Assembly (NCBI RefSeq): GCF_001571325.1
Contig: NZ_BCTO01000010.1
Span: forward strand, 248,001 to 312,000
Origin: Delftia tsuruhatensis NBRC 16741
GTDB lineage: Bacteria > Pseudomonadota > Gammaproteobacteria > Burkholderiales > Burkholderiaceae_C
Length of the DNA: 64,000 nt
Reading direction: 5' to 3'
In this document: piece by piece, positions 1 to 9,474 of the stretch
Layout of the letters: every line of letters starts with the position of its first letter
Numbering within the stretch: position 1 is the first letter of the stretch
The notes under the pieces: generated by a model
Databases searched by the model: none
What the model was told of the DNA's origin: nothing
What the model saw: the letters and a program-made list of their open reading frames with translations, nothing else
Program-made: the position numbers and the translations under genes

Positions 1-357
1 AGTGCCCAGGAGGACGTGGTCATCGCGGGCGAGCGCAACCTGCTGTCGGTCAGCGATTTCTCCAGCGACATGGGCAATCTGCGCCGCGCCTTCGACCTGT
101 TCGAGCAAAAGACCCAGATCCTCAGGCTGCTGGATTTCTCCAGCCAGGCCGAAGGTGTGCGCATCTACATCGGGGGCGAAAGCCAGGTCGTGCCCTTCGA
201 GGAGCTGTCCGTGGTCAGCGCGCCCTACGAGCTCGATGGCAAGGTGGTGGGCACGCTGGGCGTGATCGGCCCCACCCGCATGCACTACGACCGCATGATC
301 CAGATCGTGGACATCACCTCCAAGCTGGTCAGCAACGCGCTGAGCCACAAGCGCTGA
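1..357 (+). CDS. hrcA: Heat-inducible transcription repressor HrcA, C-terminal part
   Basis: The reading frame enters from the left edge already open, so the N-terminal winged-helix domain lies outside the window. The visible 118 residues are the end of the HrcA GAF-like domain: an 'IYIGGE' segment, a '[23 protein letters not shown]' type stretch and the '[19 protein letters not shown]' tail are characteristic. HrcA represses class I heat-shock genes (groESL, dnaK) by binding CIRCE operators. No CIRCE element is visible here, as would be expected because it sits upstream of the target genes. Two tRNA genes follow on the same strand. Confidence 0.93.
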
Positions 358-424
358 GCCGCGCAGGTTAGGATCTACAATAGCCGTTTGCCATGGCGTG
401 CATCCGCGCTGCCTTGGTGAATCA

Positions 425-503
<79 letters not shown>

Positions 504-520
504 TCCATTGGTATGAAAAA

Positions 521-552
521 GCCTGCCGCCTTTCCGGGCGGCAGGCTTTTTT
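521..552 (+). terminator. Rho-independent terminator after the CAU tRNA
   Basis: A perfect 10-bp stem GCCTGCCGCC / GGCGGCAGGC with a short loop is followed by six T residues. It lies 17 nt beyond the encoded CCA of the tRNA. Confidence 0.9.
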
Positions 553-665
553 GCTGGGAGCGACGCTGCCGGCTGGCATGGCTGCGCCTGGCTGCCATTG
601 AATGCGACTTCCAGGTTTTTTGCAGAAATATGGCGCTTTTGCCTGGAAGCTCCAAAACCCGCTGC

Positions 666-671
666 TACAAT
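666..671 (+). promoter_or_regulatory. Candidate -10 element for tRNA-Arg
   Basis: The hexamer TACAAT ends 10 nt before the mature 5' end of the Arg tRNA. A TTGCCT upstream at 639-644 would give a spacer that is too long, so only the -10 is suggested. An identical TACAAT occurs at 376-381 ahead of the CAU tRNA. Confidence 0.35.
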
Positions 672-681
672 GCGAAGCGTT

Positions 682-758
682 GCGGCTGTAGCTCAGCTGG
701 ATAGAGTACTTGGCTACGAACCAAGGGGTCGTGGGTTCAATTCCTGCCAGCCGCACCA
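682..758 (+). tRNA. tRNA-Arg (ACG)
   Basis: A standard 77-nt cloverleaf with encoded CCA: acceptor GCGGCTG/CAGCCGC, D-stem GCTC/GAGT, anticodon stem TTGG/CCAA around loop CTACGAA (anticodon ACG, reading CGN arginine codons once A34 is deaminated to inosine), and T-stem closed around TTCAATT. A terminator follows directly. Confidence 0.93.
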
Positions 759-766
759 AAAAACGC

Positions 767-800
767 AAAGCCCTGAAGTTGAAATACTTCAGGGCTTTTT
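767..800 (+). terminator. Rho-independent terminator after tRNA-Arg
   Basis: Stem AGCCCTGAAG / CTTCAGGGCT with an 8-nt loop and a following T-tract. The A-run on the left also makes it usable from the minus strand, where it could serve the converging CHASE2 kinase gene. Confidence 0.88.
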
Positions 801-847
801 CGTTTTCACGGGCCATCCGCTGGGATCCGCTGGGATGACACCCCCGG

Positions 848-3226
848 TCAGGCTTGCTGCGCCTTCGGCAGCACGATGCTGAAGGTGCTTCCCTGGCCTG
901 GCGCGCTTTCTATCTGCAGCTGCCCGCCATGGCGGGCAGCCACGGTGCGGACAAAGGCCAGCCCAAGGCCTGCGCCGTCCAGGTGCTGATGGTGGTCCAG
1001 GCGCTCGAAGGGCTGGCTCAGGCGGGCGACGGCCTGCGCATCCATGCCGGGTCCGTGGTCCCGGATGGCGATGCGGCAATGGCCGGCGTCCTGCAGCAGC
1101 AGGCATTGCACCGTGGCGCCGCTTGCCGGTTGCCCGTGCGCTCCGTACTTGATGGCGTTGCCGATCAGGTTGACGGCTGCGCGGTGGAGCATGCCCGGGT
1201 CGCCCAGCACGGGGCATTCCTGCTCGGGCAGGCTGAATTCCAGCTGCACATGGGCGGCGCTGGCCTGGGCCCAGCAGCTTTCCACGGCCTGGTCCAGCAC
1301 CAGGCCCAGGTCCAGCTGCTGCTGGCGCAGCGCCTGCTGCTGGGCACGAGCCAGGTGCACGAAATCGTCGGCCAGCTGCAGGGAGGCCTGGGCATAGCCT
1401 TCGATGCGCGGGAGCAGCATGCCCAGGTCGGGCGCTTGTACGGAACCACGCTGCATCTCCAGCAAGGTGATGATGGATGCCACGGGCGCCCGGATGTCGT
1501 GCGAGATGAACTGCATGGCCTGGTCGCGCTGGGCCTGGGCGCTGCGCAGATCGCTGATATCGACCAGGGTGATCAGCCAGCCCGTGGTGGGCGGAGCCTC
1601 GAAGGCCTGGACCAGCAGCATCAGGCTGCGGCCGCGACCGTCGCGCCCCTCGCTGCTGAGCGGCAGGCCGCCGGCGGCAAGCGCCCTGGCCGTGAGCAGC
1701 GGGCTGCCGGCTTGCGGGCCGGGCGCCGTGTCCAGCGCCTGCAGGCCATCGAGCAGCCTGGGAAGGGAGTCGCCAGCGCGCAGGTCGTGATCCAGGCTGC
1801 GCGCATAGGCATGGGCCGCGGCATTGGCCAGCAGCACATGGCCCTGGCGGTCGCAGACAAAGGTGGGCGAGGGCAGCTGGCGCAGGCTTTCGCTGACGAA
1901 ATGGTGCAGGGCGCGCAGTTGCCGCGAAGCCTGCTCGACGGCGGCAATGCGCTGGTCCAGCAGGTCGCCGCCCAGGCGCAGCGCGGTGGGCAGGCCCTGG
2001 CCCTGCAGGTCTCGCAGTTCCAGCGCCAGAAAGCGGGCGGCGGCGCGCAGGCGCAGCCAGCTCCACAGCGGATAGGCCAGGGCCAGGCCCAGCAGGGCTG
2101 CGGCAGGGGCCGTCTGCACCTGCCAGATGCGTGGTGCCAGCCCGGCCAGCGACAGGCAGGCCAGGGCCAGCAGCGCGCAGGCCAGCATGCCGCCCGAAGG
2201 GCCCAGCCAGGCCAGGGCCAGCAGGGCCAGCAGCACGGCTGCGGTGTTGAGCGCACGGTCCAGCCCCGCCGAAGCGCGGTGTACGTGCGAGCCCTGCAGG
2301 CTGCCGTTGAGCACATGGGCCAGCATTTCCACGCTGGAGATGGGGCGCGCGCTGGCACCCAGCGGTGCGGTGAACTGCGCTCCCAGTCCGGCGGCCGTCG
2401 TTCCTATGAGCACGTATTTGCCGCGAAATGCCGCAGCAGGAATGCGGCCGCGCAGCACGTCGATGTACGAATAGGTGGTGAAGGGCGAGCGGTCACGCGC
2501 GCCCTGCTCGGGCCTGGCCTGTGCGAAGGCAATGATCTCCCGCTGGCGGCGCTGCCATGCGGGTGTGCCGGGGTCCAGCGGCGGCACGGGTTCGGGGCGG
2601 GCGCATGCGCGGCCGTGCTGGCCCACGCAGTGCAGGGCCAGCGCCATGTGCCACCAGGGCTGCTGCGCGCTGCCTTCAATGGCATGGAAGCTGCGCACGG
2701 CGCCGTCGGAATCCACGGGCAGCTGGGTGTGGCCCAGCGCTGCCGCAGCCTGTGCAAAGGCCGGCAGCGGATCCGTGCCCGACGCCACGGGCAAGGCGGT
2801 GCGGCCGCTGCGCTGCAGGACGCGCGCCAGCAGCAGATCATCGCCTGGATAGTCCAGATCTTCTTCGCTGAGCATCACGTCCAGGCCGATGGCGCGCGGC
2901 GGGGCCTGGCTGATGCGCTCCAGCAGGCCCGCGTGCAAGGCACGCCTCCAGGGCCAGCGGCCTATGGCGTCGATGCTGGCATTGTCGATGGCCACGATGA
3001 CGATGTCCTGAGATGCCTTGGGGCGGTGCAGCCAGCTGGCCGTGTCCTGCACCAGTCCGTTGATGCGCTCCAGCTGCCCGTCACCGCTGAGCCAGAACAC
3101 CAGGGACAGCAGTCCCGCCGCCAGCAGCAGCCAGTCCCGCCGCAGCCCCCGGCCACGCGCGGGCGCCGGCTGCACCTGCTGCGCCGGCGTGGCGGGACTG
3201 TCAGGCGAAGGCGGCAGGGTGGACAA
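848..3226 (-). CDS. CHASE2-domain sensor histidine kinase
   Basis: A 792-residue membrane sensor kinase. A transmembrane helix at about 32-47 is followed by a CHASE2 extracytoplasmic domain (about 55-310, with the 'VIVAIDNASIDAIGRWPW' start and 'GKYVLIGTTAAGLG' end typical of the family). Three short membrane helices follow at about 326-390, then a PAS-like region (450-560), a dimerisation domain with H-box 'FISHDIRAP' (phospho-acceptor His576), and an ATPase domain with N box 'NLIGNAIKYG', 'DHGPGMD' and 'GAGLGLAF'. It is the last gene of a minus-strand operon with a LysM-FecR protein and an OmpR-type regulator, its likely partner. The sensed signal is unknown. Confidence 0.9.
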   Translation of the reverse strand: MSTLPPSPDSPATPAQQVQPAPARGRGLRRDWLLLAAGLLSLVFWLSGDGQLERINGLVQDTASWLHRPKASQDIVIVAIDNASIDAIGRWPWRRALHAGLLERISQAPPRAIGLDVMLSEEDLDYPGDDLLLARVLQRSGRTALPVASGTDPLPAFAQAAAALGHTQLPVDSDGAVRSFHAIEGSAQQPWWHMALALHCVGQHGRACARPEPVPPLDPGTPAWQRRQREIIAFAQARPEQGARDRSPFTTYSYIDVLRGRIPAAAFRGKYVLIGTTAAGLGAQFTAPLGASARPISSVEMLAHVLNGSLQGSHVHRASAGLDRALNTAAVLLALLALAWLGPSGGMLACALLALACLSLAGLAPRIWQVQTAPAAALLGLALAYPLWSWLRLRAAARFLALELRDLQGQGLPTALRLGGDLLDQRIAAVEQASRQLRALHHFVSESLRQLPSPTFVCDRQGHVLLANAAAHAYARSLDHDLRAGDSLPRLLDGLQALDTAPGPQAGSPLLTARALAAGGLPLSSEGRDGRGRSLMLLVQAFEAPPTTGWLITLVDISDLRSAQAQRDQAMQFISHDIRAPVASIITLLEMQRGSVQAPDLGMLLPRIEGYAQASLQLADDFVHLARAQQQALRQQQLDLGLVLDQAVESCWAQASAAHVQLEFSLPEQECPVLGDPGMLHRAAVNLIGNAIKYGAHGQPASGATVQCLLLQDAGHCRIAIRDHGPGMDAQAVARLSQPFERLDHHQHLDGAGLGLAFVRTVAARHGGQLQIESAPGQGSTFSIVLPKAQQA

Positions 3227-3253
3227 GCGTGGTCAAGGATTGAACGGGTGCGG

Positions 3254-5044
3254 TTACTGGCGCTGCAGGCGCTCTCCGCTGCCCGATTGCATCATCTCGC
3301 CGCTGGCATCGACGATCCAGCTGCCGGTGCGGAACTGGCGTGCGGCCGAGAAATCGCTGCGCAGGCCGTTGGCGTCCTCGATCTGCAGCCGCAGGTAGTA
3401 GCTGCCTGCGGGCAGGTCCTCGGTGCTCCATTGCGGCTGGTCGGTCCAGAGGTCAACCAGCGGCGCGGTGAACTCCTGGTCGCGCGCCACCATCACGTGG
3501 TAGCGCTGGCCGGGCTCGCCACTCCAGCGGATCTGGCGGCTGCCCTCGGCGGGGCCGTCGCCCATCTGCAGCGCGCTGGCCGAGGGCTGGGGCGGCACGG
3601 CCGCCAGCTGCATGGCCTGGGCTGCGGCGAACGGGCCCTGGTCGGGCTTGCCGTCGGCCAGCGTGCGGATGCTGGCGGCGCGCCAAAGATAGCGGCCGGC
3701 CGGCAGCCGGGCCAGCGCGGCTGCGGGCAATGTGCAGTCGTTCAGGTCGCGCGCGTCGATGGCAGGTTCGGCAAAGCCGGCCTGGGCATCGGCAGAAACG
3801 ACCTGGATGCGGTAGCGCACGGCGCCCACCACCTTGGTGCACTGCAGGCCGGCGCGGCCCAGGCCCACGGTGGCGTCGGCCTGCGGTGATTCGTACAGCG
3901 GCGGCACGGGATGGGCCTTGACGCGCAGGGCGCGCCGGCTGGCTGCACCCGGAATGCCCTGGGCGTCGATGCCGCGCAGGGACAGTACATAGTCGCCATC
4001 GTCCACGCCTGCCAGGCGCAGCGGTGAGGCCATGGCCTGGAAGCTGGCGCTGCGCAGCACCTGGGTCATGTCCGCGTCGCGCGACAGCTGCAGCTGGTAA
4101 CGCACGGCGCCGGGCAAGGCCGGCAGGGGCAGGCTGATCCAGTTGGCGTCTTCCGCCAAGGCGGGCCAGGCGGTGATGTCGGGCGCACCCAGCATGGGGC
4201 GGGGTTGGCCGACGCGGCCGTCTGCCGCCACGGCCACGCCCTGGCCGGGGTGCAGCAGCGCATCGCCGGAAGGTGCGCCAGAGGCGTCCGAGCCCACGGC
4301 GACCGTGCCTTCATCGACGGCGGCCGCTGTCCTGCCTGCCGCATCGGTCTGCACCAGGAAACGCGTGCCCCGCACGCTGGTCGATGCCGCAGGCGTGCGC
4401 ACTTCGAAGCGGCGCTGGGCATTGCCCTGCTCGGGGGGGACCGAGGCCTCCACGCTGCCTTCTCGCAGGTCGATCACGGACTGCAGGCTGCCGGCCCGGC
4501 CCTTGCGGCGCATCTGGCGCAGCAGGACATCGGACTGCGACTGCACGCGCACCAAAGAGCCATCGGCCAGGCGCACGGCCACAAAGGCGTCCGGCGCAAG
4601 CTGCAGTCGATCGCCTTCCTGCAGCGTCTGTCCCTTGCGCAGGACCTGGCCAGCGTCTTCGGCCGAGCCGCCTTGCGTGTCGGCCAGATGGTCGAGCGCG
4701 CGTGTGCTGCGCGCATCGCCCTGCACGAATTCCACGGAGGCCACGGCGGCGCGCAGCAGGCGCACGGGAATCTCCAGCACGGAGCCGGGCCGCAGACGGT
4801 ACGGGTTGGCCACGCCGTTGTGCTGCTGCAGCTGGGTCCACTGGCGTGCATCGCCCAGGTAGCGGCTGGCCAGCTGTTCCAGGGTGTCGCCTGTGGCCAC
4901 GCGGTGGGCGAGCATGTCGCCGCCGCTGGCGGCGGGTTTGATCTGGGCCTGTGTGGCGGCAGCGCCCAGCAGGGCCAGGCTTGCCAGCAGGCAGGCCCGC
5001 GCGACGGGCCCGCGCAGGCTGGCGGCGAGCAAGAGTCTGTTCAT
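3254..5044 (-). CDS. LysM and FecR domain periplasmic protein
   Basis: A 596-residue exported protein. The N-terminus has a basic, hydrophobic signal peptide ending near 'GAAATQAQ' (about residue 34). A LysM domain occupies about 46-95 ('VATGDTLEQLASRYLGD'), suggesting peptidoglycan binding. A FecR domain follows at about 120-260 ('VRTPAASTSVRGTRFLV', 'VDEGTVAV'). The remainder resembles repeated beta-sandwich (Fn3-like) modules. The gene overlaps the upstream regulator gene by 4 bp (ATGA) and is 27 bp from the CHASE2 kinase gene. The set looks like one envelope-sensing unit. FecR here has no sigma factor partner, so a role in relaying a signal to the kinase is only an inference. Confidence 0.85.
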   Translation of the reverse strand: MNRLLLAASLRGPVARACLLASLALLGAAATQAQIKPAASGGDMLAHRVATGDTLEQLASRYLGDARQWTQLQQHNGVANPYRLRPGSVLEIPVRLLRAAVASVEFVQGDARSTRALDHLADTQGGSAEDAGQVLRKGQTLQEGDRLQLAPDAFVAVRLADGSLVRVQSQSDVLLRQMRRKGRAGSLQSVIDLREGSVEASVPPEQGNAQRRFEVRTPAASTSVRGTRFLVQTDAAGRTAAAVDEGTVAVGSDASGAPSGDALLHPGQGVAVAADGRVGQPRPMLGAPDITAWPALAEDANWISLPLPALPGAVRYQLQLSRDADMTQVLRSASFQAMASPLRLAGVDDGDYVLSLRGIDAQGIPGAASRRALRVKAHPVPPLYESPQADATVGLGRAGLQCTKVVGAVRYRIQVVSADAQAGFAEPAIDARDLNDCTLPAAALARLPAGRYLWRAASIRTLADGKPDQGPFAAAQAMQLAAVPPQPSASALQMGDGPAEGSRQIRWSGEPGQRYHVMVARDQEFTAPLVDLWTDQPQWSTEDLPAGSYYLRLQIEDANGLRSDFSAARQFRTGSWIVDASGEMMQSGSGERLQRQ

Positions 5045-5754
5045 GGTGTTTGAGGTGCCGCCTGCAATGCCTCGTCAGGCACGTCCAGGCGGTAGCCGTA
5101 GCCGTACACGGCGCTGATGGCGTAGGGCTGACCGGCGCGCAGGTTCAGCAGCGCGCGCAGGCGCGAGATATGTGTGTCCAGCGAGCGTGACTGCACTTCG
5201 GCGTTGTGGCCCCACACGGCTTCGCGCAGGTGTTCGCGCGACAGCAGGCGGCCCTGGTTCTGGAACAGCGTCAGGGCCAGCGTGTATTCGCGGTGCGTCA
5301 CCTCGATGGGCTGGCCATTCATTTCCAGGCTGTTGGTGGTGGTGAGGAACCGGAAGGGGCCGAACTCCAGCACGCTTTGCGTGTTCACCGGATAGGCGCG
5401 GCGCAGCAGGGCGGCCATGCGCGCGCGCAGCTCGCCGTGGCGCACGGGCTTGACCATGAAATCGTCTGCGCCGCAGGACAGGCCTTCGACGATGTCGGCC
5501 TCTTCGCTGCGGTGGGTGATGATGAGGATGGGCAGCTCGCGGCTCACATGTCCGCGCGTCCACCGCACCAGGTCCGTTCCTTCCATGTCCGGAAGGTGCC
5601 AGTCCACGATCAGAAGGTCGAAGCTCTCGCGGCGCAGTTCCAACTGCAGGGCCGAGCCCGTCTGGTAGGTGTGGCAGCTGTGGCCCGTCTCCAGCGCAAC
5701 CTGACGCAGCATCTCCAGTTGCAGCGGATCATCGTCCAGAGCAGCGATACGCAT
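5041..5754 (-). CDS. OmpR/PhoB-family response regulator
   Basis: 237 residues. The receiver domain (about 1-118) has acidic pocket 'DDD' at 7-9, phospho-acceptor Asp51 in 'LLIVDWHLPDMEG', and 'GADDFMVKPV' with the conserved Lys. The C-terminal winged helix (about 130-228) shows 'THREYTLALTLFQNQGRLLSREHL', 'SRSLDTHISRLR' and the end 'AISAVYGYGYRL'. It is the first gene of the operon with the LysM-FecR protein and the CHASE2 kinase, which is its probable cognate sensor. Confidence 0.92.
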   Translation of the reverse strand: MRIAALDDDPLQLEMLRQVALETGHSCHTYQTGSALQLELRRESFDLLIVDWHLPDMEGTDLVRWTRGHVSRELPILIITHRSEEADIVEGLSCGADDFMVKPVRHGELRARMAALLRRAYPVNTQSVLEFGPFRFLTTTNSLEMNGQPIEVTHREYTLALTLFQNQGRLLSREHLREAVWGHNAEVQSRSLDTHISRLRALLNLRAGQPYAISAVYGYGYRLDVPDEALQAAPQTP

Positions 5755-5798
5755 CCCAATGTCCTTTCACGCAAGCGCCAGAATCCCGGGCGCAGGGC

Positions 5799-5820
5799 TT
5801 GCGGGCAAGACTGCCCGCAA
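5799..5820 (-). terminator. Stem-loop downstream of trpS
   Basis: TTGCGGGCA and TGCCCGCAA form a 9-bp stem with a 4-nt loop, 30 nt past the trpS stop and before the next gene on the same strand. No T-tract follows, so intrinsic termination is uncertain. Confidence 0.45.
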
Positions 5821-5849
5821 ATATGCGGTTTCTCAAGCGAAGCTTACCC

Positions 5850-7142
5850 TTACTCCGAAGCATCGCGCAGTTGCTGCAGGGCGGCCAGCACCAACTGCGC
5901 GTCGGCGGGCTGCAGCCGGGACTGCAGTGCGGACAGGGCCGCCTCGCCTTCCCTTTGCAGTTGGCCGATGGCCTGGCCGGCTTCCTTGGGGGCGTCGAAG
6001 CCCAGGCTTTGCAGCAGCAGCTGGCCGTCGGCAGCCACGAGCTTGAAGTAGAACTTGCCGTCGGCTTCGCGGTATTGCTTGAACTGGGGCAGGGCCTGCT
6101 TCGCGGCCTTGGCCTTGGCGGCCACGGGGGCCTGGGCCAGGCTGCGCAGGCCGACGGCCGAGCGCAGTTCGCGGATCAGGGGCAGGGTCTCGCGGCGGGC
6201 CTTGGTGGCGCCGGCCTGCAGGATGTCCTCCAGTTCGCCCGGATGGGCCACCAGGTGCTCGTAGCGCTCGCGCATGGGGGCCAGCTCGCGGTCGATGCGC
6301 TCGAACAGCTGCTGCTTGGCGTCGCCCCAGGCAATGCCTTCGGCGTACTGGCGGCGCAGCGCCTCGGTTTCTTCCTCGCTGGCAAAGCCCTGGTAGATCT
6401 GGAACAGGGCCGAACCCTCGACTTCCTTGGGCTCGCCGGGCGTGCGCGAATCGGTGGTGATGCTGCCGATGAGCTTGCGCAGCTGCTCGCGCGTGGAGAA
6501 CAGCGGGATGGTGTTGTTGTAGCTCTTGCTCATCTTGCGGCCGTCCAGGCCGGGCAGCGTGGCCACGTTGTCCTCGACCTGTGCCTCGGGCAGCGTGAAG
6601 AACTCGCCGCCATAGATGTGGTTGAAGCTGGAGGCCATGTCGCGCGCCATCTCGATGTGCTGGACCTGGTCGCGGCCCACGGGCACCTTGTGGGCGTTGA
6701 AGGCCAGGATGTCGGCAGCCATCAGCACGGGGTACATGAACAGGCCGGCAGTCACGCCGTCATCGGTCTCGGCGCCGTCCGCGTGGTTCTTGTCCACGGC
6801 CGCCTTGTAGGCGTGGGCGCGGTTGAGCAGGCCCTTGCCGGTCACGCAGGTCAGCAGCCAGCACAGCTCGGGGATCTCGGGGATGTCGGACTGGCGGTAG
6901 AAGGTCACATGCTCGGGGTCCAGCCCCGCCGCCAGCCAGCTGGCCGCGATCTCGATGGTGGAGCGCTGCACGCGCGCCGGGTCCTGGCACTTGATCAGTG
7001 CGTGGTAGTCGGCCAGGAAGTAGAAGTTCTCCACCTCGCGCGAGCGGCTGGCCGCGATGGCCGGGCGCAGCATGCCGGCATAGTTGCCGAGGTGCGGGGT
7101 TCCGCTGGGAGTGATGCCGGTGAGGAAACGGATGGTGCTCAT
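5850..7142 (-). CDS. trpS: Tryptophan-tRNA ligase
   Basis: A 430-residue class I aminoacyl-tRNA synthetase that charges tRNA-Trp. The HIGH-type signature is 'PSGTPHLGN' (12-20) and the KMSKS loop is exact at 203-207. 'GRDQVQHIEMARDMA' is the family signature. It is longer than the roughly 330-residue Bacillus or E. coli enzymes because of an extra C-terminal domain (from about 345), as seen in many beta- and gammaproteobacterial TrpS proteins. An M50 protease gene lies just upstream on the same strand. Confidence 0.95.
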   Translation of the reverse strand: MSTIRFLTGITPSGTPHLGNYAGMLRPAIAASRSREVENFYFLADYHALIKCQDPARVQRSTIEIAASWLAAGLDPEHVTFYRQSDIPEIPELCWLLTCVTGKGLLNRAHAYKAAVDKNHADGAETDDGVTAGLFMYPVLMAADILAFNAHKVPVGRDQVQHIEMARDMASSFNHIYGGEFFTLPEAQVEDNVATLPGLDGRKMSKSYNNTIPLFSTREQLRKLIGSITTDSRTPGEPKEVEGSALFQIYQGFASEEETEALRRQYAEGIAWGDAKQQLFERIDRELAPMRERYEHLVAHPGELEDILQAGATKARRETLPLIRELRSAVGLRSLAQAPVAAKAKAAKQALPQFKQYREADGKFYFKLVAADGQLLLQSLGFDAPKEAGQAIGQLQREGEAALSALQSRLQPADAQLVLAALQQLRDASE

Positions 7143-7217
7143 GACGGGAGACTGCGACAGGCAATAGAGAGAAAAGAAGGGAATCTGACGGGCAGGCTGG
7201 GCGGGTCTGCCGCGCGT

Positions 7218-7895
7218 TCAGCGCAGCAGCGCGATCAGCGGCGTCAACGCGAGATCGATCACGGCATAGCCGAGATCCATCAGCGGCCGTAGCCACAGGC
7301 TGCCGACCACGCCGGCGATGACCAGTCCCATGACGATGAAGAATCCCCAGGGTTCGATTCGCGCCACCCATTGCGCCTGGCGCCAGGGCAGCAGGCCGAC
7401 GAGGATGCGCCCGCCGTCCAGCGGCGGCAGCGGGAAGAGGTTGAAGGCCCACATCACCAGATTGACCAGGATGCCGGCGCGGCACATTTCAATGAAGAAG
7501 CGCTCGCCCACTCCCGATCCGACCAGAACCACGAGCAGCACGCCCCACATCAGCGCCTGCACGAAATTGGAGGCCGGGCCCGCCAGGGCCACCCAGATCA
7601 TGTCGCGCTTGGGGTTGCGCAACTGGTCGAAGCGCACGGGCACGGGCTTGGCGTAGCCGAACAGGAAGGCGCCCGAGGTGGCGAAATACAGCAGCAGCGG
7701 CATCAGGATGGTGCCGATGGGGTCGATGTGCTTGATGGGGTTGAGCGTGATGCGTCCCATCATGGCGGCCGTGTTGTCGCCGAAGTGGCGTGCGGCATAG
7801 CCGTGGGCAGCCTCGTGCACCGTGATCGCGAAGAGCACGGGCAGGGCATAGATGAGTACGGTCTGGATGAGGTTGGAGATGTCCACGGCGGGCAT
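7218..7895 (-). CDS. Site-2 protease family (M50) membrane metalloprotease
   Basis: 225 residues from the ATG at 7895. This start is chosen because the protein then begins 'MPAVDISNLIQTVLIYALPVL', as in family members; an upstream in-frame start would add 54 residues with no family character. Zinc-binding HExxH is His27-Glu28 to His31 inside the first helix, and the third ligand lies in 'NLFPLPPLDGGRI' near residue 170. It has about five membrane helices. Substrates are unknown; the compact rhomboid-like M50 group is usually near trpS in this lineage. Confidence 0.88.
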   Translation of the reverse strand: MPAVDISNLIQTVLIYALPVLFAITVHEAAHGYAARHFGDNTAAMMGRITLNPIKHIDPIGTILMPLLLYFATSGAFLFGYAKPVPVRFDQLRNPKRDMIWVALAGPASNFVQALMWGVLLVVLVGSGVGERFFIEMCRAGILVNLVMWAFNLFPLPPLDGGRILVGLLPWRQAQWVARIEPWGFFIVMGLVIAGVVGSLWLRPLMDLGYAVIDLALTPLIALLR

Positions 7896-8071
7896 TGTCT
7901 CAGACGGCGGCCACCCTTGCCGCTGGGCACCGCCAGAGCCCGTGCGCAGCGCTGCGGCCGACCGGATATGGTGGTTTCCCGCGGATTGGCAACAGCCGCC
8001 TCTGTGTTGCAAAATGAAACAGCAATGCGATGGGCGAATCAACAGGTTTTTCACCAAGGCCCTCGGGCCAT

Positions 8072-9397
8072 ATGGACAAGAGGTGGCACGTGGGCGTACT
8101 GGGCTTGGGCAGGCTGCCGATAGGCTGGCGGCTGGTGATTGCGTTCGGCGGTATCAATCTGCTGGTGTTCACGATGATGGCGGTCACGGTGCTCTCGCTG
8201 GGGCAGGCCGAGCAGGCGCTGGCGGCCGGCGGGGCGACCACGGTGGCCGAGCAGGCGCTGGTGCACACGCGCTGGTGGGTGCTGGGCCTGGGGGCGGCCG
8301 TCTGCACACTGGCCCTGGTGGCCTGGTTCAGCCTGCGGCGCGGCATCGTGCAGCCGCTGGGCCAGGCCATCCTGATTGCCGAAACGGTGGCCGCCGGCGA
8401 CCTGAGCCAGGAGTTTTCGACCGAGCTGCAGGGCGACTTCGGCCGCCTGCTGGGCGCGCTGGGCACCATGGAAGACACGCTGACCGAGCTGGTCGGCCGC
8501 ATCAAGCAGTCCACGGATTCCATCGGCCTGTCGGCCGGTGAGATCGACGCCGGCAACACCGACCTGTCGCGCCGCACCGAGGCCCAGGTCTCGGCGTTGG
8601 CCCAGACGGCGGCCAGCATGGAGCAGCTCACGGCCACCGTGCGCCAGAACGCGGAGCGCGCGCATTCGGCCAGCGGCCTGGCCGTCGATGCATCGTCCAC
8701 GGCCAGGCGCGGGGGGGCCGTGGTGGGCGAGGTGGTGCAGACCATGGAGGCCATCAGCGGCAGCTCGCGCAAGATCGTGGACATCATCCAGGTCATCGAA
8801 GGCATTGCCTTCCAGACCAATATCCTTGCGCTGAACGCGGCCGTGGAGGCGGCACGCGCGGGCGAACAGGGCCGGGGCTTCGCCGTGGTGGCCAGCGAGG
8901 TGCGCAGCCTGGCCGGCCGTTCGGCCGAGGCTGCCAAGCAGATCAAGGAACTGATCACCACCAGCGTGCGCCAGGTGGAAAGCGGCGCGGGCCTGGTCAA
9001 CCAGGCGGGGGCCACCATGCAGGAGATTGTCGGCGCCGTGGGCCAGGTCTCGGGCCTGCTCGGCGAAATGTCGCAGGCCCTGCGCGAGCAAAGCGAAGGC
9101 ATTGCCCAGGTCAACGCCGCCGTGGGCCACATGGACAGCGCCACCCAGGAGAACGCGGCCCTGGTGCATCAGGCCTCGCGTGCGGCCTCAGCGTTGAGCG
9201 AGCGCGCCCAGGAGCTGGAGCAGGCCGTGGGCGCCTTCAAGCTCGATGACGAGCCGCAGGATGCTGGCGCTGGCGTGCGGGTGCAGCCGCAGAAGCCGTC
9301 GATGGCTCCCGCCGCAGTCTTGTCCGCCGCTGTGACGAGGCCGTTGCAGCGCGCGCCGGCTGCTGCACCCCGGCCCCTGGAGTGGGCGCAGCACTGA
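8072..9397 (+). CDS. Methyl-accepting chemotaxis protein
   Basis: 441 residues from the ATG at 8072 (an alternative in-frame ATG at 8030 adds 14). Two membrane helices flank a very short periplasmic loop, so ligand sensing through a large periplasmic domain is unlikely. A HAMP segment follows ('[24 protein letters not shown]'), then the signalling hairpin with the highly conserved tip '[29 protein letters not shown]'. The C-terminus is Ala/Pro-rich without a CheR-binding pentapeptide. It is divergently transcribed from the M50 protease gene. Confidence 0.9.
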   Translation: MDKRWHVGVLGLGRLPIGWRLVIAFGGINLLVFTMMAVTVLSLGQAEQALAAGGATTVAEQALVHTRWWVLGLGAAVCTLALVAWFSLRRGIVQPLGQAILIAETVAAGDLSQEFSTELQGDFGRLLGALGTMEDTLTELVGRIKQSTDSIGLSAGEIDAGNTDLSRRTEAQVSALAQTAASMEQLTATVRQNAERAHSASGLAVDASSTARRGGAVVGEVVQTMEAISGSSRKIVDIIQVIEGIAFQTNILALNAAVEAARAGEQGRGFAVVASEVRSLAGRSAEAAKQIKELITTSVRQVESGAGLVNQAGATMQEIVGAVGQVSGLLGEMSQALREQSEGIAQVNAAVGHMDSATQENAALVHQASRAASALSERAQELEQAVGAFKLDDEPQDAGAGVRVQPQKPSMAPAAVLSAAVTRPLQRAPAAAPRPLEWAQH

Positions 9398-9427
9398 ACG
9401 CCTTTCAGGATCAAGCTGCAAAAACAG

Positions 9428-9447
9428 ACGCCGGGCATGCCCGGCGT
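9428..9447. terminator. Bidirectional terminator between converging genes
   Basis: A perfect palindrome ACGCCGGGCA/TGCCCGGCGT lies between the chemoreceptor gene and the converging YciO-type gene. On the minus strand it is followed by CTGTTTTTG, which favours termination of the minus-strand transcript. Confidence 0.7.
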
Positions 9448-9474
9448 TGATGTTTGTGCGGGGGGTGGGGTGAT

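Noticed and set aside
854-3889. Plus-strand frame of about 1000 codons opposite the CHASE2 kinase
   Set aside because: It is the antisense shadow of a clear kinase gene, is rich in Gln/Gly/Ala/Arg without any domain, and spans two minus-strand genes.
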